Shown here in pieces: positions 29,951 through 37,618 of a DNA stretch of 64,000 nt. The notes below the pieces were generated by a model. It ran no database searches. It was not told the DNA's origin and saw nothing but the letters and a program-made list of their open reading frames with translations. This DNA comes from Pseudomonas sp. G2-4. Lineage in GTDB: Bacteria > Pseudomonadota > Gammaproteobacteria > Pseudomonadales > Pseudomonadaceae. How positions within the stretch are numbered: the stretch's first letter is position 1; every line of letters begins with the position of its first letter. Made by a program: the position numbers and the translations under genes. Location of the stretch: contig NZ_CP125957.1 of NCBI RefSeq assembly GCF_030064125.1, positions 2,170,001 through 2,234,000 of the forward strand. Direction: 5' to 3'.

Positions 29951-30027
29951 GCAGCGGTAGTTCAGTCGGTTAGAATACCGGCCTGTCACGCCGGGGGTCG
30001 CGGGTTCGAGTCCCGTCCGCTGCGCCA
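29951..30027 (+). tRNA. tRNA-Asp(GTC), copy 2
   Basis: Identical to copy 1, after an 89-base spacer. Confidence 0.97.
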
Positions 30028-30103
30028 TATCTGCTTCGAGGCCCACTGAACGCCTTGAAGCTAAGAAGAAGGCTGAAAAGCTATCTTCTAGTCGATAGCA
30101 AAG

Positions 30104-30135
30104 ACCCTGGTCGAAAGACCGGGGTTTTTTGTTTT
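30104..30135 (+). terminator. Terminator of the tRNA-Val/Asp cluster
   Basis: Nine-pair stem with a GAAA loop (ACCCTGGTC / GACCGGGGT) followed by TTTTTTGTTTTTG. The 277 bases between tRNA-Asp and the antitoxin gene hold nothing else recognisable. Confidence 0.92.
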
Positions 30136-30304
30136 TGTGGTTTGGGTTTTCTTCCCCCCTCATTCGCACTTTGTCAGCTCTGACGGCACGTTTGACGATG
30201 CGTTCTTATTCAGTATGATTAACTTTAAATCGAATCGCCGAAGAGTTGCGTAGAATCAGGCGACCTGAACTCAAGAAGACGTAACGATTTGGAGCAATCC
30301 TGAC

Positions 30305-30577
30305 ATGGCTACCACCACGAAAACCCGATCTGTCACGGCTCACGTCCCTGAGCAACTGGCCCAAAAAGTCGATTTGATGGCGGAGCGTCTGGAACGCTCC
30401 AAAAACTGGATCGTTAAACAGGCACTGTCGGCTTGGATAGATCAGGAAGAAGAGCGTAGTCGCATGACTCATGAGGCCCTGGCTGATGTTGACGCTGGTC
30501 GGGTGATTGACCAGCAAGCTGTCCAAGCCTGGGCTGATAGCCTTAGTACCGACACTCCGTTGCCGGTGCCGCGCTGA
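30305..30577 (+). CDS. Ribbon-helix-helix antitoxin, ParD/CopG-like
   Basis: 90 aa. Residues 8-52 form a ribbon-helix-helix DNA-binding domain (RSVTAHVPEQLAQKVDLMAE then RLERSKNWIVKQALSAWID). The acidic, probably flexible C-terminus would wrap the toxin. The stop shares one base with the toxin start, the classic coupling of antitoxin-first TA operons, usually autorepressed by the complex. GGAG is present, somewhat far (11 bases) from the ATG. Confidence 0.87.
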   Translation: MATTTKTRSVTAHVPEQLAQKVDLMAERLERSKNWIVKQALSAWIDQEEERSRMTHEALADVDAGRVIDQQAVQAWADSLSTDTPLPVPR

Positions 30578-30852
30578 TGGAGTTGAAGTGGACGAGCAGG
30601 GCGCTCTCTGATATATCGCGGCTTTACGAATTTCTGGCGGCAGTGAATCAGCCTGCGGCGGCACGAACGGTGCAGCAGCTCACCGCTGCACCGATCACGT
30701 TGCTGACCAACCCGCGTATCGGTGAACGCCTTGAAGAGTTCGAGCCGCGGGGTGTGCGCCGAATTCAGATCGGCCACTATGAGATGCGTTACGAAATAAT
30801 AGATTCCACCGTTTACCTGCTACGCCTGTGGCATACCCGCGAGAATCGATAG
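30577..30852 (+). CDS. ParE/RelE-superfamily toxin
   Basis: 91 aa. MELKWTSRALSDISRLYEFL starts like ParE-type toxins; NPRIGERL, VRRIQIGHYEMRYEI and VYLLRLWHTRENR are the core strands and C-terminal motif. ParE relatives poison gyrase and RelE relatives cleave mRNA on ribosomes; the partner's ribbon-helix-helix fold favours ParE. Both genes look intact. Confidence 0.87.
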   Translation: MELKWTSRALSDISRLYEFLAAVNQPAAARTVQQLTAAPITLLTNPRIGERLEEFEPRGVRRIQIGHYEMRYEIIDSTVYLLRLWHTRENR

Positions 30853-30888
30853 CAGGGTTAGCCGGCTGCGGGTGATGAACCGCGAGTC

Positions 30889-32172
30889 TCAAAACCCAAG
30901 CTTATCCCTCAACCCGTAGTACCAAGCCCCCATCGCCGCGAACGGTGTACGCAACAGCTGCCCGCCAGGGAAAGGGTAGTGGGGCAGGTCCGCAAACGCA
31001 TCAAAACGCTCAGCCTGACCACGCAGCGCCTCGGCCAGGACCTTGCCCGCCAAGTGCGTATACGTCACGCCATGGCCGCTGCAGCCCTGGGAATAATAGA
31101 TGTTATCCCCCAGGCGCCCGACCTGCGGAAGACGCGACAACGTCAGCAGGAAATTTCCGGTCCAGGCGTAATCGATCTTCACATCCTTGAGCTTCGGAAA
31201 TGCCTTGAGCATCTTCGGACGGATGATTGCTTCGATATTCGCCGGATCCCTCGCGCCATACACCACGCCGCCGCCGAAGATCAGGCGCTTGTCGCCCGTC
31301 AGGCGGTAGTAATCGAGCAGGTAGTTGCAGTCTTCGACGCAATAATCCTGCGGCAGCAGACGGCGAGCCAGCTCAGCATCCAGCGGCTCAGTGGCGATGA
31401 CCTGGGTGCCGCACGGCATCGACTTGGCCGCCAGCTCCGGCACCAGGTTGCCCAGGTAGGCATTGCCCGCCACGATAATGAACTTGGCCCTGACCTTGCC
31501 CTGCGGCGTGTGCACCACCGGGCTGGCGCCACGCTCGATACGCACCGCCGGCGACTGTTCATAAATCACCCCGCCAAGGGACTCCACCGCCGCCGCTTCG
31601 CCCAATGCCAGGTTGAGCGGATGAATATGCCCACCGCTCATGTCCAGCATGCCGCCCACATACTCCTCGCAAGCCACCACCTCGCGAATACGCCGCTGAT
31701 CCAGCAGCTCCAGCTGGGTATGGCCGAAACGCTCCCATAAACGCTTTTGCGACTCCAGATGGCCCATCTGTTTAGCGGTGAGGGCGGCGAATACACCGCC
31801 GTCCTTCAAATCGCACTGAATCTGATACTTCGCCACCCGCTCACGAATGATCCGCCCGCCCTCAAACGCCATGTTGCCCAGCAATTGCGCCTGTTGCGGA
31901 CCGACACTGCGCTCGATCACATCGATGTCGCGGCTATAACTGTTAACGATCTGCCCGCCATTACGGCCCGAAGCCCCAAAGCCCACCTTCGCCGCCTCAA
32001 GGATCGTGACCTTGAAACCGTTCTCCAGCAAAAACAGCGCAGAGGACAGGCCCGTGTAGCCAGCACCGATCACGCAAACATCCGTCTCGACGTCATCCTG
32101 CAGGGCGGGGCGCGGAGGAACCGGATTGGCCGACGCGGCGTAATAAGACTCTGGATACGGTGTGTTCGCCAT
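30889..32172 (-). CDS. FAD-dependent oxidoreductase, gamma-glutamylputrescine oxidase type
   Basis: 427 aa, DAO family. VCVIGAGYTGLSSALFLLENG (about residues 32-52) binds FAD ADP; GFGASGRNGGQI is the PuuB-like flavin loop; SQGCSGHGVTYTHLAGK (about 365-381) is near the C-terminus. PuuB/PauB oxidises gamma-glutamylputrescine in polyamine catabolism. Pseudomonas has several paralogues, so the exact substrate is inferred. It is alone here, without other puu/pau genes. Confidence 0.85.
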   Translation of the reverse strand: MANTPYPESYYAASANPVPPRPALQDDVETDVCVIGAGYTGLSSALFLLENGFKVTILEAAKVGFGASGRNGGQIVNSYSRDIDVIERSVGPQQAQLLGNMAFEGGRIIRERVAKYQIQCDLKDGGVFAALTAKQMGHLESQKRLWERFGHTQLELLDQRRIREVVACEEYVGGMLDMSGGHIHPLNLALGEAAAVESLGGVIYEQSPAVRIERGASPVVHTPQGKVRAKFIIVAGNAYLGNLVPELAAKSMPCGTQVIATEPLDAELARRLLPQDYCVEDCNYLLDYYRLTGDKRLIFGGGVVYGARDPANIEAIIRPKMLKAFPKLKDVKIDYAWTGNFLLTLSRLPQVGRLGDNIYYSQGCSGHGVTYTHLAGKVLAEALRGQAERFDAFADLPHYPFPGGQLLRTPFAAMGAWYYGLRDKLGF

Positions 32173-32315
32173 TCTGGAACCTCTGTTTTATATTTTTTAC
32201 GAATGCGCCGATCCTACCCGAGATAAAAATTGGCCGCCAGCCACCCCCTGAATCTTCGTCGTATTGATGAAATTAAATATTTTGCATATTCATAGGGTTA
32301 GGTGAAAAAAAGGTA

Positions 32316-32343
32316 TTGACACCCCTTTGGAATTCCGTAGAAT
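32316..32343 (+). promoter_or_regulatory. Promoter of tRNA-Val(GAC)
   Basis: TTGACA (32316-32321), a 16-base spacer and TAGAAT (32338-32343), 13 bases before the tRNA. Confidence 0.75.
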
Positions 32344-32356
32344 GCCGCCTCACAGC

Positions 32357-32433
32357 AGGCACGTAGCTCAGTTGGTTAGAGCACCACCTTGACATGGTGG
32401 GGGTCGTTGGTTCGAGTCCAATCGCGCCTACCA
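32357..32433 (+). tRNA. tRNA-Val(GAC)
   Basis: A 77-base cloverleaf with encoded CCA; the anticodon arm CCACC-TTGACAT-GGTGG gives GAC. The acceptor stem AGGCACG / CGCGCCT has one A-C mismatch at the fifth pair. The accessory region begins right after it, a common insertion position. Confidence 0.94.
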
Positions 32434-32462
32434 AACAAAATCCGCTCTGCTGGGCGGTCTAG

Positions 32463-32492
32463 AAGGGCTCACCGAAAGGTGGGCCCTTTTTT
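32463..32492 (+). terminator. Terminator of tRNA-Val(GAC)
   Basis: Eleven-pair stem (AAGGGCTCACC / GGTGGGCCCTT) with a GAAA loop and a T run. Confidence 0.93.
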
Positions 32493-32510
32493 GTTGGCGC
32501 ACATAAGGAC

Positions 32511-33161
32511 ATGGTCATGCGGGTTGTCATTTTCGTAACTTTTCTTTCTATAGCACTCGCTGGTTGCTCTGGAATACCTTCAGTTCCATACGAAGAGCCT
32601 ACTCAATCAGAGGGAATGGCGCGTGTTCGCGTTATCACGAACTCCGATGTGTATGGAGATAGCATCGTCGGCAGTTGTGCTCCTGCTACCCGGCATAAGA
32701 TGGCTGAAGCCGGACGTTTCGGGTCGGACGGTACGGCGAGCGTCAATTATCCGCAGTATCCCCTGAAGTCGGCGAGCATTGGCATACCGAAAAGAGTTTG
32801 GCCCAGCCTTATCCAGTACATCCCTGCAATTCGGATGGGGGAAGGGGCTTACAAAGAGGTCGTAACCGAGTATCGCGTTAGGGCGGATCTGCCATTCCAA
32901 ATTGCAACCTGGGGCGCGACCATTGCGGGCAACGGCAGCTCTTACCGGACCTGTGGTGGCCAGGCGCTCGTTTACAAGTTGGAACCAGGGAAAGACTACG
33001 AGGCGGTGGTAGGGGTGGATAGCAGACCAAGCAAAGATGGCGAGCCAGCGCTAATTTGCATGTTGGCGGTTCTCGAACTTACCACTTTGCCTGGTACTTC
33101 GATTGTGATTCCCCAAAAGCTGACGCCTGCTGCGCCTCCGCAGGTGCTCTGCAAAAACTAA
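32511..33161 (+). CDS. Putative lipoprotein of unknown function
   Basis: 216 aa. The N-terminus MVMRVVIFVTFLSIALAGCS is a lipoprotein signal with lipobox LAGC and mature Cys near residue 19. The mature part has four further Cys (in SCAP, RTCG, LICM, VLCK) and looks globular and exported. AAGGA precedes the start. No family was recognised. First gene of the accessory region. Confidence 0.75.
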   Translation: MVMRVVIFVTFLSIALAGCSGIPSVPYEEPTQSEGMARVRVITNSDVYGDSIVGSCAPATRHKMAEAGRFGSDGTASVNYPQYPLKSASIGIPKRVWPSLIQYIPAIRMGEGAYKEVVTEYRVRADLPFQIATWGATIAGNGSSYRTCGGQALVYKLEPGKDYEAVVGVDSRPSKDGEPALICMLAVLELTTLPGTSIVIPQKLTPAAPPQVLCKN

Positions 33162-33207
33162 TAAGCACAGCCCGCCATCGAGTGGGTTTTGCGTCTGGCA
33201 GAAACGA

Positions 33208-33444
33208 GAAAGCCCCGACTTAGGTCGTAATGCAGTTCACTTAAGGCAATCGAGAAACCCGTGGCGAGGGAGCTTGCTCCCGCTGGGCCGCGAAGCGGCC
33301 CCAAAACCGGCCAAATGCGGAGCATCAGACACACCGCACCCTCCGGTTTACGACTGCTTCGCAGCCGAGCGGGAGCAAGCTCCCTCGCCACAGGTCCATC
33401 ATTTTTCTTAAATGAACCGCATTGCGACTTAGGTCGGGGCTTTC
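33208..33444. repeat. 38-bp inverted repeat enclosing a type-2 REP doublet
   Basis: Arms 33208-33245 and 33407-33444 are imperfect complements (33 of 38 by eye), starting GAAAGCCCCGAC. Between them lies a complete type-2 REP doublet (33260-33392). The outer arms end in a T-rich edge like a terminator, so the REP may have entered the loop of a lipoprotein-gene terminator. Confidence 0.8.
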
Positions 33445-33589
33445 TTGTTGCGGCGAATAAAGAGAGGGCGACCTCAGGTTGTGCGCGACACGTCCTGAAG
33501 CCACCAGATCGCAGAACCAGCCTGCAAGCAGCCAAGGCCCCACTGCGCGAGCGAGCAGGAGGCGGTACCGTGGTTCTCCTTTCAGAAGG

Positions 33590-33660
33590 AAAACGGGGAT
33601 AGGCCACGATTATTAGATGGGGCGATTACAAGTGAGCTCAAATCGTGGTCTCCCCCCAGT
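33590..33660. repeat. Dispersed inverted repeat, copy A
   Basis: GGGGATAGGCCACGATT and AATCGTGGTCTCCCCCC face each other over about 29 bases. First of six relatives of a roughly 75-base element with consensus arm GGGGACAGACCACGATT. It lies between the REP composite and the kinase gene. Confidence 0.85.
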
Positions 33661-33765
33661 CTCTTCGGTCGGTTTTTTGTGGGAGGGGAGGTAGCCCGCA
33701 ATCTTGATGCCCCTTGGGAAAACGGCTGCCTACACTGGATTAGCTCACTAATAAAAGGACATGGA

Positions 33766-34272
33766 ATGCTCATCGTCTTCAGCGGCCTTCCCGGCACCGG
33801 AAAAACGACTATCGCCTATGATCTCGCCGCTACAACAGGCGCCGTGTACCTGCGGATCGATACGATTGAGCAGGCGATTCGAAACTCGGGCGCTCTTGCG
33901 CAAGATGTGGGAAGCAGTGGTTACCTGGTCGCCAATGAGCTTGCGCTGAGTAATCTTCGTTTGAGTCGCACGGTCATCGTTGATGGTGTCAATCCCGTCA
34001 TCGAAAGCCGAATCGCGTGGAGCGGCATCGCCTCACAGGCGGGTAGTCGATTGGCAAACATCCAAGTGATTTGCTCCGATAAACATGAACATCGGCGCCG
34101 GGTGGAAGCAAGGATGGCTGATATTTCCGGGCTGACTCCACCCACCTGGCAGTCGGTACTGGATCATGAGTATGAGCAGTGGGATGAAGCTCCGTTTTGC
34201 ATAGACACAGCCTTGACCTCTCCGGTGCAGGCGGTCTCGATGATAATCAACCGATTCCTGTCCAGTGAGTAA
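33766..34272 (+). CDS. P-loop kinase-like ATPase
   Basis: 168 aa, small AAA_33/zeta-toxin-like kinase fold. MLIVFSGLPGTGKTTIAYDL carries the Walker A (residues 7-15). YLRIDTIEQAIR is a likely substrate strand with an Asp, and VIVDGVNPV a second acidic strand. EHRRRVEARMAD resembles the arginine lid. It probably phosphorylates a small molecule. AAGGA lies 6 bases before the ATG at 33766; a longer reading from 33679 is not supported. No partner gene is evident. Confidence 0.82.
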   Translation: MLIVFSGLPGTGKTTIAYDLAATTGAVYLRIDTIEQAIRNSGALAQDVGSSGYLVANELALSNLRLSRTVIVDGVNPVIESRIAWSGIASQAGSRLANIQVICSDKHEHRRRVEARMADISGLTPPTWQSVLDHEYEQWDEAPFCIDTALTSPVQAVSMIINRFLSSE

Positions 34273-34451
34273 AGTTGTCGCGCCAGCGGCATCGACGCAA
34301 ATTCCTACGTAAACCTCGGAAACCAGTGCATTGCAGTATCAGGATGTCCAACTTATTGTCTCTCTGTCGCCCAGATGGCGATTCGGGTTTGGCGACTCGA
34401 TTGAATGAAGCGCAGAAGTCCTGCTCCTTATCAATTGAAAAGGTACTACCC

Positions 34452-34724
34452 ATGACCCGATACATGCCCATCACCGGGATCGACTGCATCCCCGCAACCC
34501 TGCTTATCGACACCGAAGCCCCTCTAGACGTCCTCTTTGAAACGGCCGATTACCGCATCCGCACGGTGACCCAGCTCTTGGAAAATATCGCGTTTCGCTC
34601 GGACATCAGCTCAGACACGGTGGTGCTGACTGATTTTTGTAAATTGCTGACGACATCGCTGCGCGATGGATGTGATGTCATGGATGTGATTGGAAGGCGA
34701 TTGCGGGCGCAGGCGGCGGAATAA
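34452..34724 (+). CDS. Small DUF3077-like protein, copy 1
   Basis: 90 aa: MTRYMPITGIDCIPATLLID, then APLDVLFETADYRIRTVTQL, a helical C-terminal half, and KLLTTSLRDGCDVMDVIGRR. It resembles small Pseudomonas DUF3077 proteins, function unknown; that assignment is tentative. The first ~212 coding bases are identical to the gene at 38340 except for one base (Ile10 to Ser). This copy has 14 extra in-frame codons near its end. Confidence 0.7.
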   Translation: MTRYMPITGIDCIPATLLIDTEAPLDVLFETADYRIRTVTQLLENIAFRSDISSDTVVLTDFCKLLTTSLRDGCDVMDVIGRRLRAQAAE

Positions 34725-34765
34725 TTAAGACGGGCAACTTATAAGCTGTCCGTTTCAAAAGAGGA

Positions 34766-34822
34766 AAGCGGATACAGACTACGATTACAAGTGAGCTCAA
34801 ATCGTGGTCTGTACCCGTTTTC
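34766..34822. repeat. Dispersed inverted repeat, copy B (short loop)
   Basis: Arms GATACAGACTACGATT and AATCGTGGTCTGTACCC; the right flank continues GTTTTCCCG. The loop is only about 13 bases because a segment present in other copies is missing. The remaining 150 bases up to the next gene show nothing recognisable. Confidence 0.85.
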
Positions 34823-34969
34823 CCGTTTTCATCAATTTTGTCCGTCATTACATCGTCGATGATACTCACAGGCGCACTTGTCCTTGCCGCTATAGCGGCA
34901 GGCCTTGAAGGAGGAGGGTTAAGGGGGGCGGAGGCAACTCAGCTATGATTTATGTGAATCAATTATGCG

Positions 34970-35257
34970 GTGGCGCAGATGCTCAATGAGACCGATACGG
35001 TAGGACACACTTTTAGGCGGGCCTTTTTCCGCATTGATGGCGTGACGATGTACTTTTTCTGGGCAATATGGGGAGGGCTTTTGATTTGGGCTCTGTTTGA
35101 CCCGGCCAAACCAGGCGCTGAAGCGTTGGCCTTGTTCATGATTGGCATGCTGAACCCATTTCTCTACATTTTTCTGGGTGTGATGCGCTCACCTGGCCTT
35201 TTAACAGCGCTGGTTCTGATTTTCCTTAACGTTAGGTTCCTATGGGCCTTTATCTAA
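34970..35257 (+). CDS. Small membrane protein, unknown
   Basis: 95 aa from a GTG start (an ATG three codons later is equally possible). Two or three hydrophobic helices: about residues 27-43 (MYFFWAIWGGLLIWALF), 51-72 (LALFMIGMLNPFLYIFLGVM) and 76-94. No family was recognised and no clear ribosome site is visible. It is flanked by repeat copy B and a gene remnant. Confidence 0.5.
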   Translation: MAQMLNETDTVGHTFRRAFFRIDGVTMYFFWAIWGGLLIWALFDPAKPGAEALALFMIGMLNPFLYIFLGVMRSPGLLTALVLIFLNVRFLWAFI

Positions 35258-35271
35258 TGGAAGGGGAGTGA

Positions 35272-35466
35272 TTACGGGTAGTTCTGGCTGATGCGCTTGG
35301 CGATGGCTTCGAGTTGTTCGGCCATGCCGTACATGCCATTGTCGTCACGGCGGGGCACCACGGCCGCGCGGTGAACGTTGCGACCGCTCAGGATCCAGGC
35401 GACCAGCAGGATCAGCCAGGCCTTGGCCTTACGGCGAATCAAATGGGTTGCGCCGCCGGCAAGTCT
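35272..35466 (-). pseudogene. C-terminal remnant of a core-like gene, cut at repeat copy C
   Basis: On the minus strand an open frame without a start codon reads AGGATHLIRRKAKAWLILLV, then AWILSGRNVHRAAVVPRR, ending GMAEQLEAIAKRISQNYP and a stop at 35274-35272. One hydrophobic helix precedes a charged tail. Codon use resembles core genes more than the island around it. The frame breaks exactly where repeat copy C begins, so the 5' part seems to have been lost there. Parent gene not recognised. Confidence 0.6.
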
Positions 35467-35485
35467 AGGGACAGACCACGATTAT
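35467..35485. repeat. Dispersed repeat, copy C (one arm only)
   Basis: TAGGGACAGACCACGATTA, a complete left arm without a partner. It marks the junction with the truncated minus-strand remnant. Confidence 0.75.
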
Positions 35486-35795
35486 GCAGGCTCCACCAAG
35501 CTTGGTCCTTCAAGGGGCCGCGTCCTGTTCGCTCGTTACCTTGATCCATGGCAAATTGACGCTACGTATTTTTTGCGAAGCTTAGAAAGGTTGCGCGGTA
35601 GATGCTCCGCAACCGTCTTTCTATTTCACATCGAAATCAATTTGCGGACACAAGGGAATGCATGCTAACCAACATCAAACCGGGGCCTAAGCCAGCGCGC
35701 GACGATGGTAAGGATGATAGAAGGCGCCACGTAAACCCAGAAATAAGCCGAAACATCCAACCCTGCCGGTGCACAAACCTTCTAAATAGAGAAAA
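35486..35795. other. Gap with no recognisable gene
   Basis: 310 bases without a convincing frame. One hairpin pairs GGTTGCG (35589-35595) with CGCAACC (35618-35624), with further AGAAA/TTTCT pairing outside; it is terminator-like. Together with the flanking remnant and repeats this looks like scar sequence. Confidence 0.5.
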
Positions 35796-35863
35796 CCGGG
35801 GGCCGGCCATGATTGTGAGATCCAAGTAAGTTATTTTAAATCGTGGTCTGTCTCCGATTTCCC
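35792..35863. repeat. Dispersed inverted repeat, copy D
   Basis: Diverged left arm GGGGGCCGGCCATGATT and well-kept right arm AAATCGTGGTCTGTCTCC, flanked by GAAAACC and ATTTCCCG. The 170 bases that follow show no gene. Confidence 0.8.
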
Positions 35864-36035
35864 GTTGCATACGTCGATGATGGCTCTGGAAGACTGAAGA
35901 AGTTAGTCGGCCAACGGTGAGGTTCCCAGCGCAAGCAAGCAAACGCAGCCCTGTTCAAGGCACGTCCCCGCGCATTGCGGGCCAAGTCCTATAAGTTAGC
36001 GCTCTGTGAGTGATAACCTATGAGTTCTTCTATAA

Positions 36036-36671
36036 ATGATATTGGATACAGTTATGAAAAGCGGTTTGAGGACGCTCGGAGCTAGCCTCGCTAACCGTAT
36101 AGTGATCCCCGCCGCTTGGTTATCGGGGCTTGCGACGACAGGACTCTTGTGGGGCGTGATACAGTTTTGGCCCGCCGAGCTTACAGTCGAAGGACGTCAG
36201 CTCTTCGTGGCTTCTTTTTCTATTTTTTGCCTCGCCATAGGGTACTTGATATGGCGCAAGAGACGGGCAAAAGTACTTGTAGCATCCATCAACCTAAAAG
36301 AAGGTCTGAGCCTTGACGATACTCAGATGCTGGGCTATCCAAGCCCCCTATTTTTTGTCTTTGACCTCTCCAACAAGAAACTCGCTCAATGCCAAAGCGC
36401 CACCGGCGACTATCAAGTTCGAGACTTCACGTGGGTAACAGGCTGGCAGTATGAGTGGCAGCAGGTTGACAGCAGGGTGTCGGGCGGCGTTCTTCGAGTA
36501 GTCGATGGGGCAGGCATGAGCGTTCCAGCCGACGCGCTTCGGCGTAGATTCATAAACTTCTCTCTGGTTTTGACGGTTGCCGATACAAGTCATCCTCCCC
36601 TCCGTTTTCCAATGAACCGGACCGTAGCTGAAGAGTGGTGTACCCGGTGCAATGTACTTTTCAAGTGCTAA
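36036..36671 (+). CDS. Membrane-anchored protein, unknown
   Basis: 211 aa. Two membrane helices (about residues 24-45 and 57-74), then a 135-residue cytoplasmic or periplasmic domain containing WVTGWQYEWQQVDSRVSGG and a Cys-rich end (EEWCTRCNVLFKC). The start is uncertain: ATG at 36036 or 36054, neither with a good ribosome site. Not recognised. It ends 17 bases before repeat copy E. Confidence 0.55.
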   Translation: MILDTVMKSGLRTLGASLANRIVIPAAWLSGLATTGLLWGVIQFWPAELTVEGRQLFVASFSIFCLAIGYLIWRKRRAKVLVASINLKEGLSLDDTQMLGYPSPLFFVFDLSNKKLAQCQSATGDYQVRDFTWVTGWQYEWQQVDSRVSGGVLRVVDGAGMSVPADALRRRFINFSLVLTVADTSHPPLRFPMNRTVAEEWCTRCNVLFKC

Positions 36672-36681
36672 ACCCGAAGGG

Positions 36682-36758
36682 GAAAACGGAGGCAGACCAC
36701 GATTATGAGGCGGGCCGATAACAGGTGAACCCAAAAATCGTGGTCTGTCCCCGGTATC
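36682..36758. repeat. Dispersed inverted repeat, copy E
   Basis: One of the most complete copies: GAAAACGGAGGCAGACCACG on the left, AATCGTGGTCTGTCCCCGG on the right, with a loop containing ATGAGGCGGGCCGATA that is shared with copy F. Confidence 0.88.
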
Positions 36759-36776
36759 CGGCGTCTAATCCGCTCT

Positions 36777-37085
36777 TCAGACCGGTGAATGATTAGCTGC
36801 ATGCCCAGGCTGCGCATGAAGATCAATACCTAGCGCATGAATGACCTTGAGTACGGTATCGAATCTCGGTTTTGATCCGGGTGCGAACGCCTTGTACAAG
36901 CTTTCTCGTCCCATGCCAGAGTCTTTAGCGATCTGCGCCATGCCTCGGGCCTTGGCTACATAGCCGATCGCTCGGAGAAACTCCTCGCTATCACCATCAG
37001 CCAACACCTGAGAAAGGTATTCACTGATCGCTTCATCGCTATCGAGTAGTGCCGCCATGTCAAATGTCGTCAGGTGTTGGCTCAT
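36777..37085 (-). CDS. HigA-type HTH antitoxin (addiction module antidote)
   Basis: 102 aa. After an N-terminal arm (FDMAALLDSDEAISEYLSQV) an HTH lies at about residues 45-90 (GYVAKARGMAQIAKDSGMGR, ESLYKAFAPGSKPRFDTVLK). This matches the HI1420-type antidote family that follows Gp49/HigB-like toxins. AGGAG lies 8 bases before the ATG at 37085; a TTG at 37091 would overlap the toxin stop. Intact, but its upstream toxin gene is frameshifted. Confidence 0.85.
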   Translation of the reverse strand: MSQHLTTFDMAALLDSDEAISEYLSQVLADGDSEEFLRAIGYVAKARGMAQIAKDSGMGRESLYKAFAPGSKPRFDTVLKVIHALGIDLHAQPGHAANHSPV

Positions 37086-37087
37086 GC

Positions 37088-37382
37088 TCAAATCTCCTTT
37101 GCCAATTTCTTCGCTCGCCGGATATCAGCACTCTGTGAAGACTTGTCACCACCAGCCAATAGCACGATGACCACTCCACCGCGCAGGGTGAAATAGACCC
37201 GGTAGCCAGCGCCTACATCCACACGCAATTCTGAAATACCATCACCGACAGGTTTTACATCGCTCAGGTTACCTGCTGCAGCGCGATCAATGCGGCGGGC
37301 GATAGCGATTTTTGCTCGCAGATCACGGATCGATGAATGCCAAGCAGTGAACGTCTGCGTTTGTTTTGATGAGATAGTTCAT
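37088..37382 (-). pseudogene. HigB-type toxin gene with a frameshift
   Basis: The minus-strand ATG at 37382 reads MNYLIK and then loses frame at an A4 run (37364-37367 on this strand's complement). Dropping one A restores QTQTFTAWHSSIRDLRAKIA, then IARRIDRAAAGNLSDVKPVG, VDVGAGYRVYFTLRGG and LLAGGDKSSQSADIRRAKKL, a complete Gp49/HigB-like RelE-fold toxin of about 97 aa. No alternative start opens the shifted frame, so the toxin should not be made unless a slip occurs at the run. Confidence 0.85.
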
Positions 37383-37391
37383 GGGTGGGCC

Positions 37392-37407
37392 GTATCCAGT
37401 TGGATAC
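37392..37407. promoter_or_regulatory. Operator-like palindrome of the HigBA module
   Basis: GTATCCAGTTGGATAC, with 7-base perfect arms, 9 bases upstream of the toxin start. A matching TATCCATTGGATA precedes the decayed second copy (38831-38843), supporting a function as the antitoxin's autoregulatory site. The rest of the gap to 37618 is empty. Confidence 0.7.
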
Positions 37408-37618
37408 TGGAAGTCAAGATGCTGATGCTGCTCACCCCTCCAGTAGCATCAATTCGGGTGCTGGCTTGTGCTGTCCCGGTGTCAGGACAGTTGTTGCCAA
37501 TCGAATTTTCCTGAAAACACCACTCCGGGCGAAGAGACTGCTCGTGCCGTGCTATTGACCGGAACGCAAAGCCGCATTGTCGAAGATGCGAAGCGTCCGA
37601 GCCACACCGTCTTGCAGC

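Noticed and set aside
33261..33607. Frames of about 110-150 codons on both strands around the type-2 REP
   Set aside because: Most of the coding length is REP palindrome.
34275..34451. N-terminal extension of DUF3077-like copy 1
   Set aside because: The duplicate at 38340 shares only the part from the ATG at 34452; the extension has no homologous counterpart and no ribosome site.
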